DNA from: Bacillota bacterium
Lineage (GTDB): Bacteria > Bacillota > Clostridia > DSM-8532
Reading direction: 5' to 3'
Assembly (NCBI GenBank): GCA_023459915.1
Contig: JAEWSN010000239.1
Location: 1 to 24,144, forward strand
Length of the DNA stretch: 24,144 bases
This document shows positions 7,951 to 14,961 of the stretch, in pieces. The notes beneath the pieces are model-generated. The model had not been told where the DNA came from and did no database searches. It saw only the letters and a program-made list of their open reading frames with translations. Positions within the stretch are counted from its first letter, which is position 1, and the number at the start of each line of letters is the position of its first letter. The position numbers and the translations under genes were made by a program.

Positions 7951-9080
7951 TGCACAAACAGCTCGGTCATATCCGCCTTGGAGGCGTCGAGCATGCGGTA
8001 GATGTCGGCCAGATTGGTGGACATGCCCCTGACCTGAACGTCTCCGAGATTTTCGCTGGTGACACCGACGTCGCGGCAGGGCAGGTCAATCCAGCCCATT
8101 TTCAACAGCTCCGCCTCTGTTTCCGGCAGCAGCAGCCAGTCGATGAATTTCCTGCCGAGCTCGGCGTTGGGCGCCCCCTTGACGAGCATCACCGTGTTGG
8201 GGTTGATGAGGGTGCCCAGGCCGCCTTCCTCCTGATCGAGGAACACCACCTTGACGGGATGACCCTTTTTCACCGCCTCGTACGCGTCGTCCGTATCGGT
8301 CATGCCCATGTCCAGACTGCCGGAGCAGACCATGTCACGGACCACGGAATTGCCGTCCACCACCTGGACGCCCATGTCGAGCAGCCCCTTGTGCCATTCA
8401 TACCCCACCTCGCGTCCGAGCGCGGCGTACAGTGCCGCCGCGTGCGTGGCGGTGGTGCCGAACATCGGCAGCGCGATACCGATGCGCTCCGGAGACACGC
8501 CGGCGGTGGTGAGGCCGAGCAGCGAGGTGGGCAACCGGTTGTCCGGGACCAGATCGGTATTGACAATCAGGACCCGGGCGCGGCCCCCAAAGCCGGTCCA
8601 GTATCCGTTCGGTTCCCTGAAGGCGTCCGGGATGTCCCCTGCCGAGGGAGAGACGTAAGGGGCGAGCACCCCTTCCTCCTGGAGCAGAATGGTCTGGATG
8701 AACTCGTTGCTCCAGAAAACATCGGCCTGGGGATTGTTTTTTTCCGCGAGGAGCTTGTTGACCAGACCCGTTGTCTTGGCGGCCTCCACATCGAACACAG
8801 GCTTGACCTCGATGCCGGTCTCCTCCGTGAATTTGGCGAGCATGGGCTCGGAAAACACCTGATCCACGGCAGTGTAGACGACGATGGCTTTCTGCAGGCC
8901 GCATCCTGTGGTCAGGAGCAGGGGCAGGGCCAATGCCAGCAGCACAAGGCAGGCAGCCGGACGTGACTGCTTCCGTGGGAAGAACCATGACGGCCTGGGG
9001 AATAACGGACGGGCCATGGACGGCACCGGGCCAATCACGGTGTTTCTTGCGGGGGGGCCGGGACGGCGGGGGTGCTCCAT
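7947..9080 (-). CDS. ABC substrate-binding lipoprotein, FbpA-like, substrate uncertain
   Basis: A family 1 type extracellular binding protein (377 aa). A hydrophobic stretch at residues 42-57 ends in the lipobox LLTTGC (Cys60), so it should be lipid-anchored outside the membrane. The body has the FbpA-like order VVYTAVDQVF, ADVFWSNE, GGRARVLIVNT and NPNTVMLVKGAPN. Where FbpA proteins have the Tyr-Tyr iron ligands, this one reads MTDTDDAYEA, so ferric iron is not assured; thiamine or a phosphonate are alternatives. The signal peptide is long (59 residues). The ATG at 9080 was preferred because AGGAGG lies 8 bases upstream; Met22 (9017) would give a normal-length leader but has no good ribosome site. 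It is first gene of a three-gene operon. Confidence 0.88.
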   Translation of the reverse strand: MEHPRRPGPPARNTVIGPVPSMARPLFPRPSWFFPRKQSRPAACLVLLALALPLLLTTGCGLQKAIVVYTAVDQVFSEPMLAKFTEETGIEVKPVFDVEAAKTTGLVNKLLAEKNNPQADVFWSNEFIQTILLQEEGVLAPYVSPSAGDIPDAFREPNGYWTGFGGRARVLIVNTDLVPDNRLPTSLLGLTTAGVSPERIGIALPMFGTTATHAAALYAALGREVGYEWHKGLLDMGVQVVDGNSVVRDMVCSGSLDMGMTDTDDAYEAVKKGHPVKVVFLDQEEGGLGTLINPNTVMLVKGAPNAELGRKFIDWLLLPETEAELLKMGWIDLPCRDVGVTSENLGDVQVRGMSTNLADIYRMLDASKADMTELFVQ

Positions 9081-9153
9081 CAGTGTTTCCTCCTGCGTGA
9101 TTCGTGGTAATTTTTGCTTGTGGTGTGCGCCAGGAGATGCGTTTGCTGCCACC

Positions 9154-9182
9154 AGCATATCAGTCCGTCTGGCGTATCGCAA
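9154..9182 (-). promoter_or_regulatory. Promoter of the Fbp-like ABC operon
   Basis: On the minus strand TTGCGA (9177-9182) and TATGCT (9154-9159) are separated by 17 bases. TGA directly before TATGCT supplies an extended -10. The start codon follows about 75 bases downstream. No clear iron-regulator operator is visible. Confidence 0.5.
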
Positions 9183-9337
9183 CCAGCCGTGATATCATCA
9201 GATGCGCCTTTTGACACCGGTGCCCGCGTGGGGGACCATCATGGCGGGCAGGCGTGAGGTGAAACCCGGCTGCAAGATCTTGAAATGGCGGGTCTGCCAC
9301 CCTGGATGGGCGGCAGTGAAAGCGAGGTCCGCGTCCC

Positions 9338-10732
9338 ATGACAACACCGTCGATCAGGAAGTACCGCATGCGCGCCGAAGGGCTGCATCGCGATCTCAAT
9401 CTGCTGATTCTCGCCGTGACCTTTGGCATGGCGTACATGACCGTTTACAACGGCCCGTCCTTCAACGCGTTTGTCCGCTCTCTGGGTGGAGGCGACTTCA
9501 TTTTTGCGGCCATGATGGCCATGCCCGTCTTCACCGGCCTGCTGCAGCTGGTGGCGTCCGTGGCGTTGCGCCGCGCGGGCCGGCGGCGCAAGCTGTTCAT
9601 CATTGCCGGACTCCTCCAGCGGCTCATCCTCATTCCCATCGCGCTGGTGCCGCTGCTGCTGCCCGAACGGTATCAAAGTGTCCGGCTGCTGCTGGTGCTG
9701 GTGCTCATCGCCACCAATGCCGGCGCCCAGGCGTTCATGACCATCATCTTCAGCTCCTGGATCGGCGCACTGGTGCCCAACGACATCCGTGGCCGGTACC
9801 TGTCCCGCCGGGCGGTCATCAGCACAGTCACCAGCCTGTTGGTCGCGCCGCTGTCCGGCTTGTTCCTCGACGCGGTGCCGGGAGCGAAGGGCTATGCCAT
9901 CCTGTTTTCCGTCGTTGCCGTGCTGGGCGCGATGGACATCGTGTGTTTCTTCTGGGTGTCCGACCCGCCCATGACACAGACCCCGGTGTCCACGCCGCTG
10001 CACCGCCAGCTCACCTCCCCGTTGCGCGACATCAACTACCGGCGGTTCATCGTCTTCGCGACCGTATTCCAGTTCAGCCTCAACCTGTCCGGTTCCTTCT
10101 TCACCCCCTTCATGCTGGAACACCTGCACATGAGCATGCTGGCCATCACCCTGCTCACGCAGACCGTCATGAGCCTGTTCACCATCCTGTTTGTCAGCCG
10201 TGTGGGCCGGCTGATGGATCGGTTCGGCATGAAAACCGTCATGTCCGTGGCCGCGACGGCCATCGCCTTCCTGCCGCTGTTCTGGCACTGGTCCACACCG
10301 GGCAATTACATTTTGGTCATTTTCTTTGTGCAGATGATGTCCGGCATTCTGTGGCCGGCCTTGGAACTGGGGTTGATGAATCTGTCCATTTGGCTTGCGC
10401 CGGAGGATGACCGTCCGTCCTATCTGGCCAGCTACGCGTTTGTGGTGGCGCTGTTCGGCATCCTGCCCGGCCAGCTCATCGGCGGAGCGCTCATGGAGGC
10501 TGCGGGAGCCTGGCTGGCAACCCATCCCATGACCTGGCCCACCGGCCGACCGGTGGTGCCCTTCGATTTTTTGCTGACCCTCAGCTTTGCCGGCCGGCTG
10601 CTGGCGGCCACCCTGCTGTTGCCGCGTGTGCACGACAAGGACACCGACGGGACGCCGCGTGATGTCATCCGGGGGTTCTTCTCCAAACCTTCGCGCTGGG
10701 TGCCGCACAAGCCCGAAGAAATCGGGGATTGA
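9338..10732 (+). CDS. Major facilitator superfamily transporter
   Basis: A 464-aa membrane protein with about twelve hydrophobic segments in two halves joined near residues 205-230, as in MFS carriers. A loop RVGRLMDRFGMKT at the matching place in the second half resembles the conserved MFS loop motif. The extended first loop RRAGRRRKLFIIAG is strongly basic. A cytoplasmic C-terminal tail of about 30 residues follows. Start choice is uncertain: the ATG at 9338 has GAGG about 11 bases upstream, whereas Met11 (9368) is preceded by AGGAAG about 6 bases away and leaves MRAEGLHRDLNLLIL. A perfect TTGACA at 9211-9216 is the best -35 upstream, but the -10 is poor. It is divergent from the ABC operon. 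Substrate unknown; the gene stands alone. Confidence 0.85.
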   Translation: MTTPSIRKYRMRAEGLHRDLNLLILAVTFGMAYMTVYNGPSFNAFVRSLGGGDFIFAAMMAMPVFTGLLQLVASVALRRAGRRRKLFIIAGLLQRLILIPIALVPLLLPERYQSVRLLLVLVLIATNAGAQAFMTIIFSSWIGALVPNDIRGRYLSRRAVISTVTSLLVAPLSGLFLDAVPGAKGYAILFSVVAVLGAMDIVCFFWVSDPPMTQTPVSTPLHRQLTSPLRDINYRRFIVFATVFQFSLNLSGSFFTPFMLEHLHMSMLAITLLTQTVMSLFTILFVSRVGRLMDRFGMKTVMSVAATAIAFLPLFWHWSTPGNYILVIFFVQMMSGILWPALELGLMNLSIWLAPEDDRPSYLASYAFVVALFGILPGQLIGGALMEAAGAWLATHPMTWPTGRPVVPFDFLLTLSFAGRLLAATLLLPRVHDKDTDGTPRDVIRGFFSKPSRWVPHKPEEIGD

Positions 10733-10828
10733 TTTTTCCTTGTGTGAACTGCCGCCAGTTGGGAAAGTAAGAAGTGTCATACCGGATGCATGGCCTTGTT
10801 CAGGCTGTGCCTGTGGGGGATGAACGCC

Positions 10829-10858
10829 TTGACAAATTCAAGAAGTTGATATCATAAT
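10829..10858 (+). promoter_or_regulatory. SigA-type promoter of perR-rbr
   Basis: A perfect TTGACA (10829-10834) and CATAAT (10853-10858) are 18 bases apart. The palindromic operator begins two bases after the -10, so a bound repressor would sit on the transcription start. Confidence 0.75.
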
Positions 10859-10859
10859 A

Positions 10860-10880
10860 AAGTTGTAATCATTACAACTT
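10860..10880. promoter_or_regulatory. PerR-box operator, perfect palindrome
   Basis: AAGTTGTAAT (10860-10869), a central C, and ATTACAACTT (10871-10880) form a perfect 10-1-10 inverted repeat. The inner 7-1-7 part, TTGTAATCATTACAA, differs from the Bacillus PerR consensus TTATAATNATTATAA at only two symmetric positions. Its place between the -10 box and the perR-like gene indicates autorepression. Confidence 0.85.
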
Positions 10881-10899
10881 GCGAAAGCGGGCGTCTGGG

Positions 10900-11385
10900 A
10901 TGCAGGACTTTTTGCCTGAGAAAGCAGCGGATTTGCTGCGGCAACAAGGGGTGAAGCCATCACATCAGCGGGTGATGGTGCTTGCGCATCTGCTTTCACA
11001 ACAATCCCATCCCACAGTGGATAGCATTCACCGCGCGTTGTTGCCCAGAATGCGGACGCTGTCCAAGACAACCGTTTACAACACGCTTGGCGCACTGGAA
11101 AAAGCCGGACTGGTCCGTGTGGTCCACATCGAGGACAATGAGGCGCGGTACGATGTCATCACGCACGAACACGGACATTTCAAGTGCGAACGTTGCGGCG
11201 CCGTTCAGAATTTTGATGTGGACATGCAGGCGCTGCAGGCACATATGCCGGTGCATTGCATGGTGCGTGAACGAAATGTGTATTTCAAGGGTATCTGCGA
11301 AGCATGCCTTGAAAAAATGAATCATCAATTGGAACATGGAAAGGAAGGTTTTTATGAAGAGCATGAAGGGGACCAAGACCGCTGA
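10900..11385 (+). CDS. perR: Fur-family peroxide regulator, PerR-like
   Basis: A 161-aa Fur superfamily repressor. A winged-helix domain (about 1-80) precedes a metal-binding dimerisation domain. Structural zinc is held by CERC (96-99) and CEAC (133-136). Numbering from the ATG at 10900 coincides with B. subtilis PerR through Cys99: His37, Asp85, His91 and His93 of the regulatory metal site are present. The fifth ligand position, Asp104 in PerR, is Asn here (AVQNFD), with an Asp at 106. A TTG at 10879 could extend the protein by seven residues, but it lies inside the operator, so the ATG is preferred although its ribosome site is weak. In the family, Fe2+-bound repressor leaves DNA after peroxide oxidises its His ligands. 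It is co-transcribed with rubrerythrin, whose gene starts inside its 3' end. Confidence 0.87.
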   Translation: MQDFLPEKAADLLRQQGVKPSHQRVMVLAHLLSQQSHPTVDSIHRALLPRMRTLSKTTVYNTLGALEKAGLVRVVHIEDNEARYDVITHEHGHFKCERCGAVQNFDVDMQALQAHMPVHCMVRERNVYFKGICEACLEKMNHQLEHGKEGFYEEHEGDQDR

Positions 11386-11947
11386 GAATCTGCTGAAGGC
11401 GTTTGCCGGCGAATCCCAGGCGCGCAACCGTTACACGTTTTACGCGTCCGTGGCCGACAAGGAAGGCTACAAGCAGATTCGGGACCTTTTCACCGAAACC
11501 GCCGACAACGAGAAGGAGCACGCCAAGCGCTTCTACAAGCTGTTGCTCGAGGGTTTTGCGGGTGAAATGCCTGTAGGAATCGAAATCAACGCCATGTATC
11601 CGGTTGCCCAGGGCACCACGCTCGAGAACCTGAAGGCAGCGGCCGCAGGCGAGAACGAGGAGTGGTCGGAGCTGTATCCCGCATTTGCGAAGGTTGCCGC
11701 GGAGGAAGGCTTCCCGGAAGTCGCCGGCGCATTCAAGATGATCGCGCTGGTCGAAGCCCGTCATGAAGCCCGTTACAACAAGCTGGCCGCCAATGTGGCC
11801 GAAGGCAAGGTCTTCAAGAAGGACGCCCCCACCCTGTGGAAGTGCAACAACTGCGGGTATGTGGTCGAAGCGGTGGCCGCGCCCGAGAAGTGCCCGGCCT
11901 GCCTGCATCCCCAGGCGCATTTCGAAGTTTTTGTCGAGGCGTATTGA
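11354..11947 (+). CDS. rbr: Rubrerythrin
   Basis: Rubrerythrin reduces hydrogen peroxide to water using a di-iron centre in a ferritin-like four-helix bundle (197 aa). Di-iron ligand motifs are Glu20 in AGESQARNRY, NEKEH (52-56), the Glu cluster near 116-122, and EARH (134-137). The C-terminal rubredoxin-like domain has CNNC (164-167) and CPAC (180-183), which bind the electron-transfer iron. An in-frame ATG at 11336 exists, but AAGGAAGG sits just before the ATG at 11354, which gives the usual N-terminus. The gene overlaps the end of perR by 32 bases, so both are expressed from the PerR-box promoter, and a strong terminator follows about 110 bases after the stop. Cytoplasmic peroxide defence of an anaerobe is the clear role. 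Confidence 0.95.
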   Translation: MKSMKGTKTAENLLKAFAGESQARNRYTFYASVADKEGYKQIRDLFTETADNEKEHAKRFYKLLLEGFAGEMPVGIEINAMYPVAQGTTLENLKAAAAGENEEWSELYPAFAKVAAEEGFPEVAGAFKMIALVEARHEARYNKLAANVAEGKVFKKDAPTLWKCNNCGYVVEAVAAPEKCPACLHPQAHFEVFVEAY

Positions 11948-12055
11948 GTCAATGTCCCACTGTGGACGCGCTGAATGCATCTGACCATGGGCTTTGCCTG
12001 AGGGATGCAGCCGGGAGCGCCAATGGATGCAGCGGAAACGCTGCGAGAGAATCAA

Positions 12056-12094
12056 AAAAAGCAGGTTGCTCCGTTGTGGGGCAACCTGCTTTTT
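12056..12094. terminator. Bidirectional rho-independent terminator after rbr
   Basis: GCAGGTTGCTCC pairs with GGGGCAACCTGC (one G-T wobble) around a short loop. Flanking A5 and T5 extend the pairing: AAAAAGCAGGTTGC at 12056-12069 and GCAACCTGCTTTTT at 12081-12094. It can stop transcription in both directions. Confidence 0.88.
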
Positions 12095-12527
12095 GTATGC
12101 CCGCTTGCTTGCGGAACTGGCGGCAGGCTATGATGTGGTGTACGGTGTGCCTCAAACCCCGGAGGGGCCGCGGCTTCACAGGCGGCTGGGCACAGTGGTC
12201 AAGGAGTGGGTGCTTGCGGGTGTGTGCCGGAAGCCGGCAGACATTCGGCTCACCAGCTTCCGCGCGATGCGCGCGGAGACGGCACGGCGCGCGGCGGCGG
12301 AGACCCGCCGGCATGTATACCTGTCGGCCACGCTGCTGCAGGAGCCCATCCGGATTGGGCAGGTGCCGGTGCGGGATACCGTGGACGCGGTGTCCGCTTC
12401 CGGCTACCATTTCTGGAAACTGGTGGCGCAGCTGTGGCATATTGTGGTGGAATACGGCAGGGGGCCCATCGCCCGGATATTCCGGCGCAAGGGAGAGCCC
12501 TGCCCGGTCAAGGAGCTTGTACCATGA
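12093..12527 (+). pseudogene. 5'-truncated GT2 glycosyltransferase remnant (ArnC/DPM-like)
   Basis: About 145 codons resemble the C-terminal half of polyprenyl-phosphate GT2 glycosyltransferases: ELAAGYDVVYGV, then SFRAMRAETA, a VYLSATLL stretch, SGYHFWKLVAQLW, and an ending PIARIFRRKGEP. The N-terminal nucleotide-sugar domain, including the DxD motif, is missing, because just upstream lies the rbr terminator and then rbr itself. The frame reads back through the terminator to 11994, but that part has no similarity to the family. No convincing start is seen; GTG at 12135 has only a weak AGG upstream. The last codon overlaps the next ATG (ATGA), so the fragment was once, or still is, translationally coupled to the ATP-grasp gene. 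It is probably a deletion remnant that cannot transfer sugar by itself. A short functional protein cannot be excluded. Confidence 0.6.
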
Positions 12528-13924
12528 GATTGATGATGCTCGGCGCCTCGCTGGCGCAGCTGCCCGGCATCCTGGCCGCGCGCGCCATGGGCCACGAGGT
12601 GGTGACCTGCGACAACAGGCCGGATTCCGTCGGCCATGCCCATGGCACCGCGCGTGCCCACGCCAGCACCTTTGATGTGGCGGCGGTGATCCGGGAGGCG
12701 CAGGCCCATGCCGTGGACGGCATCATGACCATGGGGACGGATCAGCCGGTGCTGACCGCCGCCCTGGCTGCCGAGGCCCTGGGCCTGCCGATGCCGCTGC
12801 CGGTTCGGACTGCCCGCGCGGTCACGGACAAGCGGGTCATGAAGCGGCAATTCCAGCAGGCCGGTATCCCCACCGTTCCCTGGACGCTGCTGGGGGGCGC
12901 GGATGTGGCCGACGACGCGGCCGGTCAGGCAGCCGGTGACGCGGCCGGTGACGCGGTCGGTCCAGCAATCAATCATGCAGCCGGTTACGCAGCCGGTCAC
13001 ACGGCAGGGCATCCAATCCCGATGTCGGCCCTGGCGCCTCCGCTGGTCGTCAAACCGGTGGATTCACAGGGCCAGCGGGGGGTGTGGCTGGTTCCGGATG
13101 CCGCCGTCGCCGGCGCGCGACTGGCGGATGTGCTGCGTTTTAGCCGGACGGACGAGATCCTGGTGGAGTCCCATTATCCCAATGAGGAGGTGACCGTCAG
13201 CGGATGGGTCACGCAAGGCGAGCCGCGGCTGCTGTCCATCACGGATCGGGTGACCTTTGCGGAACCGGAACGGCTGGGGGTCTGTCTGTCGCACGAGTTG
13301 CCCTCAAAACATCTGGCGCGGCACGGGAAAGCGCTTGCGGCGCTGACCGCGCGGATTGTCGAAGCCTTTGAAATCCCGGAAGGACCCCTGTATTTCCAGT
13401 TTCTCATCGGCGCGGAGGGCATCCGCGTCAACGAGATCGCCTGCCGCATCGGGGGCGCGTTCGAATCGCAGTTCCTTCCCGGGATCACGGGGTTCGACCT
13501 CACGGCCGCGGCCATCCGGGACGCGCTGGGATTGCCGCATCCTCCCAGCCAGATGCGTGCGCTCCGGGCCTTTGACGTGTTTGCGCCCGGCCCGGCTCTG
13601 TCCGTCCAGCTCTTCTTTTGTGAGCCGTGCGTCATCGGCTCCCTGACGCCGCTGCCGGAGGTGCTTGCCTGCCCGGGTGTGCTGGACGCGGGCTACCACC
13701 TTGCGCCGGGACAGCAGGTGTCGGCCACGGGCGACGCGACCGGCCGGGTGGGCTACTGCATTGTGGAGGCGCCGGACCCGGAGGCGCTCGAGGCACGGCT
13801 CCACAGCCTGTACAACGTGCTCGCGGTCCGCGACACGCAGGGCCGGAACCGGATTTTGCATCGCCCGCTCAAGCCGCCGACATCGCCTCACGGAAAGGAT
13901 ACCGCATGCGCCACAACACCGTAG
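12524..13924 (+). CDS. ATP-grasp domain protein (carboxylate-amine ligase type)
   Basis: A 466-aa protein of the carbamoyl-phosphate-synthase/PurK-like ATP-grasp group, which joins a carboxylate to a nucleophile through an acyl-phosphate. The N-terminal preATP-grasp fold is residues 1-100 (LMMLGASLAQLPGI, MTMGTDQP). The ATP-grasp core has VVKPVDSQGQRGV (175-187), with Lys177 and a Gly-rich loop, and the metal-binding NEIACRIGG (303-311). A low-complexity insert of eight 4-residue units (about 132-163) sits between the lid helix and the first ATP-binding strand. The ATG at 12524 overlaps the preceding stop by four bases, with AAGGAG about 8 bases upstream. It overlaps the next gene by 19 bases, so it forms one unit with the binding protein and permease. 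Substrates are unknown. Confidence 0.85.
   Translation: MRLMMLGASLAQLPGILAARAMGHEVVTCDNRPDSVGHAHGTARAHASTFDVAAVIREAQAHAVDGIMTMGTDQPVLTAALAAEALGLPMPLPVRTARAVTDKRVMKRQFQQAGIPTVPWTLLGGADVADDAAGQAAGDAAGDAVGPAINHAAGYAAGHTAGHPIPMSALAPPLVVKPVDSQGQRGVWLVPDAAVAGARLADVLRFSRTDEILVESHYPNEEVTVSGWVTQGEPRLLSITDRVTFAEPERLGVCLSHELPSKHLARHGKALAALTARIVEAFEIPEGPLYFQFLIGAEGIRVNEIACRIGGAFESQFLPGITGFDLTAAAIRDALGLPHPPSQMRALRAFDVFAPGPALSVQLFFCEPCVIGSLTPLPEVLACPGVLDAGYHLAPGQQVSATGDATGRVGYCIVEAPDPEALEARLHSLYNVLAVRDTQGRNRILHRPLKPPTSPHGKDTACATTP
12917..13012 (+). repeat. 12-bp in-frame tandem repeat in the ATP-grasp gene
   Basis: Eight consecutive 12-bp units run from 12917; the best preserved are GCGGCCGGTGAC (12941), GCAGCCGGTTAC (12977) and GCAGCCGGTCAC (12989). 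They encode AAG(Q/D/Y/H)-type units. Units 4 and 5 have diverged most. Confidence 0.8.
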
Positions 13925-14946
13925 CCCTGTTCCTCCGCCGCGTGCTCCGGATTTCCGGACCCGCAGCCATGCTCGTCCTGGTGTCAGTCTTGGTGTCGGT
14001 CCTTGTGTTCGGTGCCTGTGGCGCCGCCGGCCCGCAACCGCTGTCGGTTTCCGTGGCCGAACAGTACGGGCTTGCCTACGCGCCGGTTCAGATGATGCGC
14101 GAGAAAGGCTTTCTGGAAGCGGCGCTGCGCGAGCGGGCGGAACCGGAGCAGCCGGTTTCCGTCCAGTGGGTGAAGCTGGCCAACACCTCAGCCATCCGCG
14201 AGGCCATGCTGGCTGGAGAGGTGGACGTGGCCTTCACCGGCATCCCGCCGTTCCTGATTGGCGTGGATCAGGGCATGCCCTGGCGCATGATCGCGGGCCT
14301 GTCATCCTGTCCGGTGGACCTTTTCGTGAACAATCCCGACATCGATTCCCTGCAGGCGCTGGTTGGCAATGGAAAAATTGCGCTGCCGCAGCCGGGGAGC
14401 ATCCAGCACATCCTGCTGGCGATGGCGGCCAAACGGGAACTGGGGGCCGCGGATGCGCTGGACCGGCAGCTGGTTTCCATGAAGCATCCCGACGGCATGC
14501 AGGCGCTGCTGGCCGGGGGCGATGTTGTGGCGCATTTCACCGCCCCTCCCTACAGCTTCCTTGAGGAGGCCACGCCGGGCATCCGCCCCCTGGTGCGCGG
14601 GGAAGCGGCGATGGGCGAGCCGTTCAGCTTTCTGGTGGGCATCGCGGACCCGTCCCTATATGGAGACGACATCCGGCTCACCGCGGTGCGCGACGCGCTG
14701 GCCCGGTCCATGGCGTTCATCCGCGACTTTCCGGAGGAGGCCGCCGGGCTGCTGGCGCCGTCCTATGGCCTGACCCCGGAACAGACACACGCGTATCTGA
14801 CGGATCCCCAGATGGTGTTCCAGATGGAGATTCTGGGCGTGGAAACCTTTGCGGCGTTCATGACCGAGGCCGGTTATCTGCGGCAGATGCCGGCGCCGGA
14901 CGCCCTGGTGCCCCACAGCCTGCCGGCGGAACGGCCGGTTCCCTGA
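13906..14946 (+). CDS. ABC substrate-binding lipoprotein, NMT1/SsuA/TauA type
   Basis: A 346-aa binding protein of the nitrate/sulfonate/taurine/thiamine-precursor superfamily. A signal peptide with a long hydrophobic core (residues 19-35) ends in the lipobox VFGAC (Cys38). The mature part has the family pattern: EQYGLAYAPVQMMREKGF at the start, then AMLAGEVDVAFTGIPPFLIG, GKIALPQPGSIQHI, and MQALLAGGDVVAHFT. The ATG at 13906 has GGAAAGGA about 6 bases upstream. The gene begins within the end of the ATP-grasp gene and is followed after 15 bases by the permease, but no ATPase is encoded nearby. The substrate cannot be deduced; linkage to the ATP-grasp enzyme suggests a small carboxylate or amine. 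Confidence 0.85.
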   Translation: MRHNTVALFLRRVLRISGPAAMLVLVSVLVSVLVFGACGAAGPQPLSVSVAEQYGLAYAPVQMMREKGFLEAALRERAEPEQPVSVQWVKLANTSAIREAMLAGEVDVAFTGIPPFLIGVDQGMPWRMIAGLSSCPVDLFVNNPDIDSLQALVGNGKIALPQPGSIQHILLAMAAKRELGAADALDRQLVSMKHPDGMQALLAGGDVVAHFTAPPYSFLEEATPGIRPLVRGEAAMGEPFSFLVGIADPSLYGDDIRLTAVRDALARSMAFIRDFPEEAAGLLAPSYGLTPEQTHAYLTDPQMVFQMEILGVETFAAFMTEAGYLRQMPAPDALVPHSLPAERPVP

Positions 14947-14961
14947 TGAGGAGGTGACCCG

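Noticed and set aside
9239..10780. A 513-codon open frame opposite the MFS transporter gene
   Set aside because: Its translation is rich in Gln, Gly, Arg and His with no domain pattern. It mirrors the codon use of the well-formed membrane protein on the plus strand.
10879..10899. TTG at 10879 as the start of the PerR-like gene
   Set aside because: It falls inside the operator palindrome. The ATG at 10900 gives residue positions matching B. subtilis PerR.
11994..12092. Extending the glycosyltransferase fragment back to the ATG at 11994
   Set aside because: These codons run through the rbr terminator and are unrelated to GT2 proteins, so they are open by chance.
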